Notes under the pieces: model-generated
Seen by the model: only the letters and a program-made list of their open reading frames with translations
What the model was told of the DNA's origin: nothing
The model's database searches: none
In this document: positions 5,847 to 6,001 of the stretch, in pieces
Position numbering within the stretch: position 1 is the first letter of the stretch
How the letters are laid out: the number at the start of each line of letters is the position of its first letter
From: Singulisphaera sp. GP187
Lineage (GTDB): Bacteria > Planctomycetota > Phycisphaerae > Phycisphaerales > SM1A02
NCBI GenBank assembly: GCA_945896765.1
Contig: CAMDEL010000101.1
Span: 1-6,001, forward strand
DNA: 6,001 bases
Direction: 5' to 3'
Program-made: the position numbers and the translations under genes

Positions 5847-6001
5847 ATGCGTAGAATCTTTGCAACTGTGGCAAATCAAGCCAACTCTTTTCGAAGATTG
5901 ACCGCGCACTGCGGAATGTTGTGCTTGCTCGGTGCAATTGCATGCGGCGCATTTGCTCAAGGTGAGTTGAAACTTTCATCTGATGATCGATGGATTCCTC
6001 C
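5847..6001 (+). CDS. N-terminus of an exported protein of unknown function (partial)
   Basis: An open frame from ATG at 5847 runs to the window edge without a stop, giving 51 codons plus two bases. It begins MRRIFATVANQANSFRRLTA, followed by a hydrophobic core at about residues 24-37 (MLCLLGAIACGAF) and an Ala-Phe-Ala-Gln signal peptidase site, with cleavage likely before Gln38. The mature part starts QGELKLSSDDRWIP. This is a Sec-type signal peptide with a rather long basic N-region. The frame is also open upstream, with ATGs at 5796 and 5799, and a later ATG encodes Met24, so the start is uncertain; no strong Shine-Dalgarno marks any of them. The family cannot be recognised from this piece. 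It is divergent from the sigma gene. Confidence 0.6.
   Translation, partial: MRRIFATVANQANSFRRLTAHCGMLCLLGAIACGAFAQGELKLSSDDRWIP

Overview
The window looks like ordinary chromosomal sequence from a planctomycete, probably of the class Phycisphaerae. This is an inference from three things: a secreted protein with two tandem DUF1080 (3-keto-disaccharide hydrolase) domains, a family expanded in Planctomycetota; a FliA/WhiG-type sigma factor with a Lys/Ser/Ala-rich N-terminal tail; and a mix of genes with and without clear Shine-Dalgarno sequences. Base composition looks roughly balanced by eye. I see no transposase, phage gene, tRNA, rRNA or CRISPR array.

Layout. At the left edge, a minus-strand gene runs off the window; only its first 46 codons are present, including one transmembrane segment, and it resembles the N-terminus of ResB-like membrane proteins. 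A 49-bp divergent gap follows. Then comes a plus-strand run of four genes: an exported cyclophilin peptidyl-prolyl isomerase (190-909), an ALDH7/antiquitin-type aldehyde dehydrogenase (906-2477, overlapping the cyclophilin by 4 bases), a subunit B of a 3-oxoacid CoA-transferase (2479-3141, 1 base after the dehydrogenase), and a secreted two-domain DUF1080 protein (3199-4560). The last gene is set off by a 57-base gap holding two mutually exclusive hairpins. A minus-strand sigma-28-family gene (4566-5552) converges on this run, with only 5 bases between the two stop codons. Upstream of the sigma gene is a candidate promoter with a perfect 12-bp palindrome between its -35 and -10 boxes. After a noncoding stretch, the first 51 codons of another exported protein run off the right edge.

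How the genes fit together. The dehydrogenase and the CoA-transferase subunit are the tightest pair and are probably co-translated. The dehydrogenase should oxidise alpha-aminoadipate semialdehyde in lysine catabolism. The transferase subunit would activate a 3-oxo acid such as acetoacetate or 3-oxoadipate, but its partner subunit A is not in the window. The cyclophilin and the DUF1080 protein are exported and have no obvious pathway link to that pair. The sigma factor may control motility, envelope or developmental genes; nothing here shows its regulon. I found no strong evidence for a new defence, mobile or RNA system. The best leads are the hairpin switch before the DUF1080 gene, the palindrome in the sigma promoter, and the CoA-transferase subunit without its partner.
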